DNA of 64,000 nt. Source: Daldinia sp. FL1419 (taxonomy: Eukaryota; Ascomycota; Sordariomycetes; Xylariales; Hypoxylaceae). The stretch spans positions 62,001 through 126,000 of the forward strand of contig MU623400.1 of NCBI GenBank assembly GCA_025201765.1. Direction: 5' to 3'. The notes beneath the pieces were generated by a model. It saw only the letters and a list, made by a program, of their open reading frames with translations, ran no database searches and was not told the origin of the DNA. Positions 10,940-21,032 of the stretch are shown piece after piece (the first letter of the stretch is position 1; each line of letters begins with the position of its first letter). The translations under genes and the position numbers were made by a program.

Positions 10940-13693
10940 ATGGAGACCAATCCATATCGCTTGTTACACTCATTAGTTTTCGCCAGTATCGTATTCCCCT
11001 CACTCTTCCGGCGACATATTCGGAACCCATGGGGACTAGTACATATAGGTTGGCTATACACCCCAGGACACGGCCATATGACCGGAGGACCCGAAATGGC
11101 TCGATACGATTATTCTCCTGAGTGGGAAAACGAGCTTGAGGGATACGTCGAATCTGAACTTTACGAGGGTATGAATGACGAGATGGAGCAAATTGTGGAA
11201 ATGGTTGGCGACAACGCTACTCTGGCTTACGAATTAATATCGCAAGCGATGAAAAATAAACGAGACCAGGGACTTATACAAGAGCGGACGTACTCCCACG
11301 GCATGTTTCACGAATCTATGCTCGCATACCAGATGCCTCGGAGAATTAGCGTAAATGAGGTACGAAAACATGCCGAACCGATGATCGCTCGTATCTGGAA
11401 GAATTTTCATGAACTTCAGGACATCGTCTCTCGCCACGAGGCGTTTATTCAAGAGCAATGGGAAAATAAATCCGAAGCCGAAAGACGAGATATATTGACA
11501 CAAGCTTGGGGTTTGTCACCGCCGATGGCTCCTGAACATCGGCCTGACCTGTCGCATCTCAAGCATCAGTGTACGGGGCTCGTATGCAACGCTGGCAACA
11601 ACACCAATGTCTCGAAGCGACCCCATTTCTTATGGCCTTATATCAACCTCGAGGACCTTAGTAAGACGGAGCCGCTCCTTTTCTTACTAAATGCCCGCGG
11701 TAGAAATCCACCGTCAACCTTTGCGTTCGCCGAGCTCGAACCGCTCGTGTTTGGTATAAGGTCTGGTTCTTTGCGTGTACCGCCATTTTTGAATGGGTGG
11801 AATATGAGATTTACTGGTAGGGATGGTCCTGATACCTACGGAGAATTGGTTTCCTGGGAGGATGATCCCGATGCGCATCAACGGCTACATCGCCGTCGTG
11901 ATGTTAGCCCCGGCGAAGGACTATGGATCCTCGAGATACAGGATCGCTTATACCGGTTCTTGCTCGACACATGCAAGAGCATTCTCCGCGATTTTGGTAC
12001 CGAAGACGAACAACGTCAAACCGTATCAGAATCCCCTGCCCCAATCACCAAGCTCAAAGGCGATGTTGCGACATCTCTCCTATTTTCTCAATACGAATCT
12101 ATCTATCACGTACCCAGGGAGTTTGATATTCAACGACTCCGGAATCTAATCAAGGCAAAGAAATCTCAAGTTGAAGATACCTTCAGGGCATTGCGCGAAG
12201 ACCCTGGTTTTTTCGCCTCTAGTCTCTTAGAGCTGTACCAACACCGTCCCGAGCATATGCTCGACACCAACGGCAATATTTATCCCGCTGTAGCGACCGA
12301 GGATGGCCGCGAGGACGTACTAGTTTCTACTGTCCGCTCTATGCTAAGTTACCACATACCCGTTGTCGAGACCTGGGGCCGTATGTACGAACTAGTCGAC
12401 CGCCTGGCCTCGCTGAAGGAAGAGCTCTTCGACCGCACTGGTGCTTATACGCGACCCCAAGACGATCTTCCCCTCGACTTGGAAATAGCATTCCGCTCGC
12501 TGCGCCATCATATAGACCACTTCCTAGAAGAACTTCTTCCCGCGGTCAACAGGTGGGCGCGTTGGTCGCCGCCTATCCAGCCCCTATACCGATTGAACGT
12601 ACCTGAAGGACCCGACGCAAAGATGAGCGTCACAACCGGCAGCACCGAACCGAATACAATCGAAGCTATTTATCTTTGGGTGCTGTATATGATGGCTGAC
12701 CCCAAAAATCTGAAAAATATCGGCCTCAATTCGTGTGTCCAGGAGATAGAGCGTATCGCCCACGACCCAGAAGGGCGAAGATTCTTTACGCCTTTTGTGG
12801 CAGAGCAGTTTTCCGACGTCTTCATCATGGCTGAGTGCATACGACAGATAGGCCTCTTTCAGCCATGGGCTGCAACATTCGAGACTCGAACAAAGGACAA
12901 AGACGCGCGAAGGCAAATTTCCGAAGAGTTTAAGCGTACTGCCAAGGTCCTGGGTCCTCTGTATAGAATCGAAGTACCTGGTAATGCAGGGAAGCTTGGC
13001 GCTATGCTGACTCGATTGAGATATCCCGTCGACGAGCCCTTTAGTGAGGCTAATGCCGAAGCTATACGGGTGGCGGAGGAAACCCTAGATGACTTTTGGG
13101 GTGAGATAATAAGGCAGCTTCAACGAGATGGGCTCTGGACTGGATATGTGAGGGATGTGTTTGAGAGAGAGCCTGAACGGACACTCCTATGTGCTGAACC
13201 CACCGATGAAGCATCTGGTGCTATGGGGGTTATGACCGAAGCTCGGCTGGTGTCCCAGCCAGTACAACAACCCATCGGAGGGAATGCATACAACAAAGTT
13301 GAAAACTCATATTCATCAACCGAAAAGGAAACAAGGCAGCCCTTGTTAGAAGTCGACGAGCGCGCGAGAAAAGTCTTTGCCACGCTTTTCGGTGCACCCT
13401 CTACCGTGCAGGCCCCGTCGCCCAGAGAGATTCCATGGGAGGACTTCCTCTACGCCATGCATCGCGTCGGATTTGAAGTTGAAGAGCTTGGCGGATCGAA
13501 TTGGCTTTTCACGCCTGATTCCGGATTACTCGACCAAGGCCGGGGATACACGAACGCTGTCCAGTTCCACGAGCCGGGCCCCGGTGCGGATATAACGCGG
13601 CTCGTGGCGAGGATTTATAGCAGGAGACTTTCCAGGACGTATGGTTGGTGTGCTGGTATGTTTTCCGAGGATGATGCCCCTAGACGTGTTTAA
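10940..13693 (+). CDS. Large protein of unknown function with C-terminal HicA-like domain
   Basis: One uninterrupted exon of 917 codons. The in-frame ATG at 11096 (MARYDYSPEW) may be the true start, because the 52 residues before it look like translated leader rather than conserved protein. The body is acidic and helical with no membrane segment and no motif I recognise; it contains Cys-rich HLKHQCTGLVC near residue 210. The last 90 residues (about 830-905) have PWEDFLYAM, GFEVEELGGSNW, VQFHEPGPG and SRRLSRTYGW, an arrangement like the HicA/dsRBD-like module found at the end of some fungal proteins. The HicA catalytic His position (GSH in the toxin) appears as GSN, so no nuclease activity is implied. 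The overall function is unknown. Confidence 0.8.
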   Translation: METNPYRLLHSLVFASIVFPSLFRRHIRNPWGLVHIGWLYTPGHGHMTGGPEMARYDYSPEWENELEGYVESELYEGMNDEMEQIVEMVGDNATLAYELISQAMKNKRDQGLIQERTYSHGMFHESMLAYQMPRRISVNEVRKHAEPMIARIWKNFHELQDIVSRHEAFIQEQWENKSEAERRDILTQAWGLSPPMAPEHRPDLSHLKHQCTGLVCNAGNNTNVSKRPHFLWPYINLEDLSKTEPLLFLLNARGRNPPSTFAFAELEPLVFGIRSGSLRVPPFLNGWNMRFTGRDGPDTYGELVSWEDDPDAHQRLHRRRDVSPGEGLWILEIQDRLYRFLLDTCKSILRDFGTEDEQRQTVSESPAPITKLKGDVATSLLFSQYESIYHVPREFDIQRLRNLIKAKKSQVEDTFRALREDPGFFASSLLELYQHRPEHMLDTNGNIYPAVATEDGREDVLVSTVRSMLSYHIPVVETWGRMYELVDRLASLKEELFDRTGAYTRPQDDLPLDLEIAFRSLRHHIDHFLEELLPAVNRWARWSPPIQPLYRLNVPEGPDAKMSVTTGSTEPNTIEAIYLWVLYMMADPKNLKNIGLNSCVQEIERIAHDPEGRRFFTPFVAEQFSDVFIMAECIRQIGLFQPWAATFETRTKDKDARRQISEEFKRTAKVLGPLYRIEVPGNAGKLGAMLTRLRYPVDEPFSEANAEAIRVAEETLDDFWGEIIRQLQRDGLWTGYVRDVFEREPERTLLCAEPTDEASGAMGVMTEARLVSQPVQQPIGGNAYNKVENSYSSTEKETRQPLLEVDERARKVFATLFGAPSTVQAPSPREIPWEDFLYAMHRVGFEVEELGGSNWLFTPDSGLLDQGRGYTNAVQFHEPGPGADITRLVARIYSRRLSRTYGWCAGMFSEDDAPRRV

Positions 13694-14115
13694 GATAGTC
13701 CTGCGAGATATAATGATATGATTATGACCCCTATTGGATTTCAACGTGGGCTCGTGGGTATCGTCGGGCTTCCCCGCAACTTTGGCTTCACTGCCGAGAT
13801 ATTTTAAGAACGCATAAAGTGAATGCACCCCGGACAAGATGAGACATTAGCCGTCAACGACCTTATAGGCTGGAAAAAGCGACGGTGTTAACTACATGGA
13901 GGAAGGATCCGATTCTGCTTGTAGAGGATAGAAGTCAAATAAGCATGACTAAATGTACACCAGATTAATATCACTATATCCCTGTTTGCCTTGACGGAAT
14001 AGTTTATGGGACGGATGGCGTTCCGAAGTATATAGTTGTCTCTTATCCTGGCCGTGATGGACGGCTTCCTTCCCTTCCTTTTCGTTTGGGTCTCTAAGTG
14101 CCAATAGTCGTAAAG
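13694..14115. other. LPMO promoter region
   Basis: About 420 bp between the unknown 917-codon gene and the AA9 gene. No gene is seen. Confidence 0.5.
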
Positions 14116-14925
14116 ATGCAGCTCCTTACAGCTCTTCTACTCGCCGCCACCGCGGTGCAGGCTCACTGTAAGTTAGAAGCTCGCCACATTCCCCAGCAGT
14201 AACTTGATCTAACTCTTCTAGACACGTTCCCGCGACTTGTGGTCAACGGCAAGTCCGAGGAGGCGGACTGGTCTGCTACGCGCAGGACCAAGAACGCCGA
14301 CAGCAAGACGGGTGTTTTGAGCGCAACGAGCCCGGATATCCGCTGCTACTCGTCGCAGAATGCTGCCAACATCATGACCGTACCTGCCGGCTCAACCATC
14401 CACTACATCTCGACTCAGCAAGTCAACCACCCCGGCCCCACCCAGTACTACTTGGCCAAGGTCCCCGAGGGTAAGAGTGCCTCGAACTGGGACGGGTCCG
14501 GCAACGTCTGGTTCAAGATCCACACGACGAAGCCCACTATGGATAGCAACAAGCAGCTCACCTGGCCTGCGCAGAGTAAGTTTGACTGTTAAAGACGGCT
14601 CATAGCAACCAGAGCGAAGGAGACTAACCAACGAACAGACGAATACGTCCTAACCAACGCCACCATCCCCGCCGCCACCCCCGACGGAGAATACCTGCTT
14701 CGCGTGGATCAAATCGCACTACACCAGGCTATGCAGGCCAACGGCGCCCAGTTCTACCTTGCGTGTACTCAGATCAAGATCACCGGGGGCGGAAACGGAA
14801 CACCCGGTCCCCTTGTTGCTTTCCCCGGTGCCTACAACGCAAACGACCCCGGTATCTTGGTAAACCTGGGCACTATCCAGCCCGACTCTTACGTTCCCCC
14901 GGGTCCTGCTGTCTGGAGTGGTTAG
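14116..14925 (+). CDS. AA9 lytic polysaccharide monooxygenase (formerly GH61)
   Basis: Copper enzyme that oxidatively cleaves cellulose or related glucans outside the cell. Exons 14116-14167, 14222-14575 and 14639-14925, with introns of 54 and 63 nt; 230 residues. Signal peptide 1-16 ends AVQA, and cleavage leaves His17 as the mature N-terminus, the first histidine-brace ligand. His87 in VNHPGP is the second. His164, Gln173 and axial Tyr175 (QFYLACTQI) complete the active-site set. Cys59 and Cys178 can form the conserved disulfide. The first intron lies one base after the His17 codon. The protein ends straight after the catalytic domain, with no linker and no cellulose-binding module, so it is a single-domain enzyme. 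Confidence 0.95.
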
Positions 14926-15574
14926 GTAGACATGTGCAGCCGAAGTCTGCTCTCGGTGGTAAATTATCACTCTCGACCCCGTTCGAACGACTGTATCGTA
15001 CGACCGGTGCTCCGGCTGGCAGAATCAAACACGTACACTGCATGGTTCGTGATATGATAATAGGGCAATGGGACAAGCTTGTGGAGCCGGCATCTAGGCC
15101 AGCTAAATTGAGGTTTCTTTTTCGCAGTAATTCGTAAATGAATCTACTAGAGTGGTGCACTTGGTGACGTCGGCCCGGGGACATCAGCAGCGACACTATC
15201 AAAATACCCAACTCCCCTCGTGAGATGAGGTTTGCTTAATAGCTGAAATAGAGGACTCATTGGCACTCGAGACTACGACGGGAACATCCACTTCTAATGT
15301 GATATGCTCCTGTAGTTATGGATTCCGACTATTGGTAGATTGCCCAAACTATCTTTCGCCAAAGTAGCATCACTTATTACACGTAGTGATATGAGTAATC
15401 TAATATCTCTTTCACCGAAGGTTATCATTTGGATACGGACTAATTCATTTCGTATTTCAATAGAGTCCTTTACCTTTCCAGTCTCCAGCGTTTCGCGAGG
15501 CTACATCGTAAAGGTCTAAAAGCTTCTTGGCTGGTTGATCGCGATTGAGATGTAGTTCGTTGAATATATCGTCT
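14926..15574. other. Convergent intergenic region
   Basis: 3' sides of the LPMO (+) and the alcohol oxidase (-). Open frames here are short and overlapping; no gene is seen. Confidence 0.5.
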
Positions 15575-17962
15575 CTATCGCAGTCCGGCCGCAACACCCC
15601 TGGCGATGCGATCCGAGATAGCCATTATAGTAATCATAGGATTCACTCCGCTTGCGGACGGGAACACGCTTGCATCCGCGACGTACAGGTTTTCGGTATC
15701 CCACACCTTACCGTTTTCATCGACTACGCCCTGTTCTTTGGTTTTGCTCATGCGACACGAGCCCATCTGATGCCCCGATACTAGCAGGGCTTTGGTGAAG
15801 TCGGCTTTCGCGAGCTGTTTGATCCAACTCGCAAACTCGGCATCGTCTACTTTCCTTTCGGCGGTCGGTGTGTCACTTTTAAAGATTGGGACGCTGCGAA
15901 CGGGGGGAATCAGTTCGGTAGCTCCTTGGATGTAACAAATCTTGGCGGCGGCAATGGCGCCGGTTTGTATGCTTTCGCGATCGAATCTTGATAGCGTATA
16001 TGCAACGGTAGGGCTCCCGTCGACGTCTGGATAGACCGAACCCGTGCTGCGATCGCGCGCAAGACACAGGAGGTTGTTCATATGTCGGAATCCGAGGGCG
16101 TCTACCTTGAACTGCAGTGCGCTGTGCCATGGAATTTGCAACATGGACAGGAACGGCTGTAAATGTATGGCATTAGATGCGGCGTATGAGGGTTGAGGAT
16201 GCGTAACGGGTTTAACTTACAAGCATGTTCGCGGTTTCGACACGAACCCCATGTCCTTTACCATCGAGATTCTCGAATTCGTACATAAGGCTGGTTAGAA
16301 TTTCATCTGGACCATATTAGTACGCGCTCCCTTTTCTGGTTGGTCAAGCTCGCCTTCCCATCCCCTAACGTCCTCCTCGAAGACAGATAGCACAACACTA
16401 CAAGGGTGTAAATAGAGATTTTTCCCAATATGAGCATTCTACGTATTGTCAGCGACTCAACCAACTGGGGAAAAACGAAGACCGACCTTTAGCCCACTCC
16501 TTAATAAGATAAGGGGGCTATTTAGCGAACCGCCAGACAAGATGACCTTCTTAGCTTTAATGTAGATTTGTTTCTGGCCCTTTTCGGCCTTCATGGTTTG
16601 CAGGCCATTGCCTTCGTTACGAGGTGTCCAGGTTCCGACGATACCAACTGCTTTCTTCGGCCCTTTATCATCATCCCAAAGTATCTCCGATACCTCGAAT
16701 CCTTCGATAGATCGAGCGCCAGCTTTTACCGCCGCCGGTAGCCAACTAACCGCTGGTCCTTGCTTCGTACTTGTACGACAGCCATAAGCGCAAAGGGCAC
16801 CGCAGTTATGCTTAGAGGAACCCGAGTTCTGCGCGACGACCTTGGAACGCCACCCGAGAGTCCGAGCTCCTTCGAGGATAACCTTGTTGCCGTGGTTCAA
16901 GTTAACATGTGAATCGCTAACCCCCATCATCTCAGAAGCTCGGTCTATCGAGGCCTCATAGTCAGTCTCCTTGAAGAACCACAATCCACGTTCCTCTGCC
17001 CATTCAGATCTGACCTCGTCTGGCGTGGCTATACTCGCACTCCAATTAACCGTACCACCTCCCCCCCAACAGCTTCCTGCAGAAACAAACGTCTGCCCAT
17101 CCACGGTCGACAAGGAGCCTTTGCCTTCAAATAAGCTGCTCCCGGCTTCTAAGCTTAGGGGAAGCTGGTCTGGCGAGAAGTAGTACCCCTTGTCGACTAC
17201 GATTACGCGGTGGCCGGCTTCAGCAAGCACTTTGGCGCAGACGCCTCCACCGCATCCGGAACCAACGACGATTACGTCGGTTTCTATCGTTTCACTCTCC
17301 GCGACCGTATTGTTAAATTCTAGGAACTCGAAGTCCCTCAATGGCCCGGGCTTCGATAATCTGGCATCTTTCATGTACTGTTCATACCCGCTGATCCTCA
17401 ATAGGAGAGGGTCGGTTGTGCTCCACGCCACCCTTCCCATGGTCAGTATATTCGTGGCAATTATAGGCCAGATGAATAGCCAAGACTGTTGCCATGACTT
17501 TATAATGGCTTCCCGTATGGATGTTGACTGCTGGGAAATTGTTGTCAGGTAACCTGTGCTGATTAAACTACCAATACGTGTTCTACATAACTCGTTAGCG
17601 CTATCCCGAGGATACGAGTCAAAGCAGAACCATGTGATGCCATACCCTATGACGCTCAGAATGAATCCAAGTTGCTTCCTTGGAGTCGGAGCTAAACTGG
17701 CAATGGTTCCCTTTATGGCACCAACGAACTTGGCATTGTGAGCAGGTCGTCCTTTTAGATATTGTTGAAACTCTTCGGCGGTTGGGGGGCTTGCCATTTT
17801 TTGTTGTATTTGTCCGTAGAGGCGATCGAATTGCCCTTGAGTAATAGCAATGCTAGTGCTATTTTCCGCCGTCGACTCCCCCACTACTATTGAGGGAACA
17901 ACAGAGTCAACAAGGGCAAGCAGTGTCTGCCATTGGCTCTCCGTAAACACGTCGTCTGTCAT
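15575..17962 (-). CDS. Long-chain fatty alcohol oxidase (GMC oxidoreductase)
   Basis: Flavoenzyme expected to oxidise long-chain alcohols to aldehydes with O2. Four exons on the minus strand: 17962-16487, 16438-16354, 16306-16221 and 16156-15575; 742 residues, normal for the family. The N-terminal helical region contains two hydrophobic stretches (FILSVIGYGITWF, SWLFIWPIIATNIL) that suggest membrane association. The FAD Rossmann motif VIVVGSGCGGGVCAKVLAE lies near residue 235, a cysteine-rich HNCGALCAYGCRTS segment follows, and the C-terminal GMC signature SGHQMGSCRM and FPSASGVNPM close the protein. The second intron (16353-16307, 47 nt) begins with GC instead of GT and has a strong TACTAAT branch point; splicing there gives GWEDEILTSLMYEF. 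An upstream in-frame ATG at 18016 would add 18 residues. It neighbours the polyketide synthase group and could act in it. Confidence 0.92.
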
Positions 17963-18472
17963 TACAACTTCCCAACTTGACGAGTACCTATTATTGACTT
18001 CACTAAAATAACGCATAACAAGCAGGCTATCTGCGAGCAAAAAGACGACCTTTAAGATGATACAAGGGGAGGATCATGAAGCGAGGGAGTCGAGGTGATT
18101 GAAAGAAGCCAGTCCCCTAGATACCCAGGTACGCAACTTTGGCAATCATACGTCGACTCCCCAGCCTACCTGGGTACATAGCCCCTCCATCCTTCGCCCT
18201 GATACTCCAAATTCTGTGTAACTCGGCCACTGCGGAAGTCCTGCATAAACCAGGTTCTTGAATGATCATATCATCGAATTAATATTGGTTGCAAAGCCTG
18301 GTTCTATTGCAACCCTCCAAGCCCTGCAGGATGGAGTGCTCGGTGCCGTGTAAAATGTCTCTCGTGGATAGCCTGCAAGTCAAGTATATCATGGCTTCCG
18401 GGGCCCAAATACTCGATATTCATGTCACGGAATTGGCCAACGTAGGTGCTTTCATACCAAGTTCAACTCAAG
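17963..18472. promoter_or_regulatory. Divergent promoter (alcohol oxidase / rhodopsin-like)
   Basis: 510 bp between divergent starts, so the two genes could share control elements. No specific site is called. Confidence 0.4.
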
Positions 18473-19969
18473 ATGTCGGTAGACCAGTTCAGCAGCCTCT
18501 CGGCTGCTCAGCAGCAGGCGATTCTTGATGGACCTGCGTTAGCGCCGCCAGATGGGATAGAATCGAATTTTACCAATCCGCCAAATATGACTGCTATGGC
18601 GTTCGCCGCGACAACTCTTTGTCTAGTCGTGTCGTCGCTTTCTGTTATTGTCAGACTCTATTCGAGGTTCTTCTGTACGAGAACGCCGGTGATTGAAGAC
18701 TGTGAGCACCGCCGCATCGACAATACCTACTATCTCAATTAAAGTCACCTGCTAATACTTGATAGACCTAGTTGTAGCGGCTTTCGTAAGTGATTTCCTC
18801 CGTGATTATACCAACGGGCGGGTATGCTGATATCGGAACAATAAGGGGACCTACGTTGGTTATATATACGTCACGTACTGGCTACTCGAGGACATTGGTT
18901 TCTTCGTGCACCAATGGGATATTCGGGTCAAGGACATGACTACACACTTATATGTAAGGGCTAATCCAGTCTGGCGTGTTGTTCCAACAGTAGCAATAGT
19001 TTCTCTAACCAGACTAGATTGTTCACATCGGAACCAACCTATATTCAGCGACCATGATCGTCATGAAAGCATCGATCCCAAAGGAGTGGTGCCGCATATT
19101 TGCTCCCCATCAGCATAGAAGTGCCTTTTACTGGATCTGCCATATCATTATGGTTCTGAACATAATTTTCTACTCCATCGCGATCCTAGTCGAGAATTTC
19201 TCATGCTTCCCGCACGAACGGATATGGGACCAACTAATTCCGGGGAGGCAATGCCTCAACGTCAACGCGATACTCATTGCCGGAGCTAGTATCAACATTG
19301 TTCTTGATTTTATGATCTTGATGCTTCCGCAAAAGGTAATCTGGGGCCTGCAAATGTCGAAAAGCAAGAAGATTGGTGTTTCGCTGGTGTTCACCATTGG
19401 CCTCTTGTAAGTGCACACCGTCTATTAAGCAGCAGACAGCGAGAGCTGACACTTAAAATGACAGCGCCTGTACATCTGCGGTCGCTCGACTCGCATACAC
19501 TGTTAAATACTATTTCACGGACGATAAGGCGTACTGGCTAGGGGCATTATCACTTTGGTGCATTGCCGAAATGACGTGCATGTTTTTCATCTTTGCAGGT
19601 CCTGCAATCCCCGCCGCATTTAATGGCTCGTGGATGATATCTATCTTGTCTACGACGTTCAGATCGTGGTTGGGCATATCCAAGAGGAGCACGGACGTGT
19701 CTGATTGCAAACTGCCACTTCCGGGACAGCACCAGCTAGCCTCTCCGAAGCGATATTTAAAGATCGATGGAGACGGTATCCCTTTAACGACAATGTCTTC
19801 AATCGAGCCCGTAGAACATCAGGTTATAGAACCCGCCCGGCCGCTTCATGGGGCAGATTCGGGAATCGTGTTTACGACGGAATTCAGCACGAGAGAGGAG
19901 ATACTTGGGGGTGGGGGCCAGCAGCAGCACTTCAAGAATGAGTATCTATGGGAACCTCATGCACGGTAG
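18473..19969 (+). CDS. Fungal rhodopsin-like seven-helix membrane protein
   Basis: Five exons: 18473-18701, 18766-18785, 18846-18953, 19018-19406 and 19465-19969; 416 residues. The 20-nt second exon (YLVVAAF) sits between two ordinary introns and is needed for the frame. Hydrophobic helices include AFAATTLCLVVSSLSVIVRLY, GYIYVTYWLLEDIGFF, FYWICHIIMVLNIIFYSIAIL, AILIAGASINIVLDFMILML and ALSLWCIAEMTCMFFIFAG, followed by a soluble C-terminal tail of about 100 residues. This is the large family annotated as 'rhodopsin domain, fungal', which lacks a retinal lysine and a proven biochemical role. Such genes often sit in secondary-metabolite clusters, as here between the oxidase and the synthase. There is no N-terminal CFEM domain. 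Confidence 0.88.
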
Positions 19970-21032
19970 TGGTGAGCTTCTCTTGTGCATGGGGATAATA
20001 TACGCGGGCTTGTACATATGCAGCGAAGTAGTAATCTTATTGTGAAAGGATTCTAAATAGGTACCTTGGGTAATACTAGAATCCTAGATTGTGGAACATT
20101 ATAGCCGTCTTATATGCATCGATTTGTTATCCGCGACGATCAAGAAAATAACCAATAAAGCCCGCCGGGATCCAGACCGACAGTATTGCTGACATGCCTT
20201 ATGTTGCCCCTGAGTCGTCTGCAAACCTCCTAACTAAGATAAGAAAACTCTGGGGTAAACACACTGAAAACGCGAGACGGTCTGCCATCACAAGATGCCG
20301 GGGACGTACCTATTCGGCGTGAGTTGGAGTCAACCGCTCTATCTCCGCGCCCAAGGTCCCGAAGTTCACCGCCAGATCTCCAGCATAGGACATCTATCGC
20401 AGGGTCCAAAAGGCGGCATTCGTAAACGCTGCAGGAACTCGGGGCTATTATCATGATTTCGATTTGGGTTCCATTCTAGGCTGCCAGAGTAACTTCGGGG
20501 GTGGTAGCATTGACGAATCCTTTGAATTAAAAGATGGCGGAGGTACGTCTCCAACGCCCACTCCGTGGTGGCTTCCCCGATCCTTCTATGCCTCGCTGCT
20601 GGTGATTCCGTAATAACGTCTCCCAAGGTTGGCGAGACCTACAGGAAATAGGACTTTGTAAAAAGTATCTGTTTTGAAAAGTCGCACCCGGCTCTCCGCT
20701 ATGGCAGCTATCGCATGTGAGGTGTGTCGGATGCAATGCTACGGGATCGAGTAGCGGGCATGAACGTCTTCTCACGGGTACGTGCAGAAGTTTGTAGCTG
20801 CCGTGTTGGGCTATGCTATGATATGATGGGGATTGAACGTCGATGAGTTGTTTGCAAGCGGGATGAGATAGTCCTATATCGGCTTGTGTGGAAAAATCGT
20901 GTTTGTAAAAGCTGGCGTTTGCCTCTCGATACTGGAAATGTTTTTCATGCTTTCTTTGATGCGAAGTACGAAGTACGATTTATAGCCTACGTTAATAAAA
21001 AACCTCAAAGATACCTACTATTGTGTTTTGCA
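19970..21032. other. Polyketide synthase upstream region
   Basis: About 1.06 kb. Minus-strand open frames of 74-86 codons at 20230-20775 overlap each other and show no motif. It probably holds the synthase promoter; no site is called. Confidence 0.45.
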
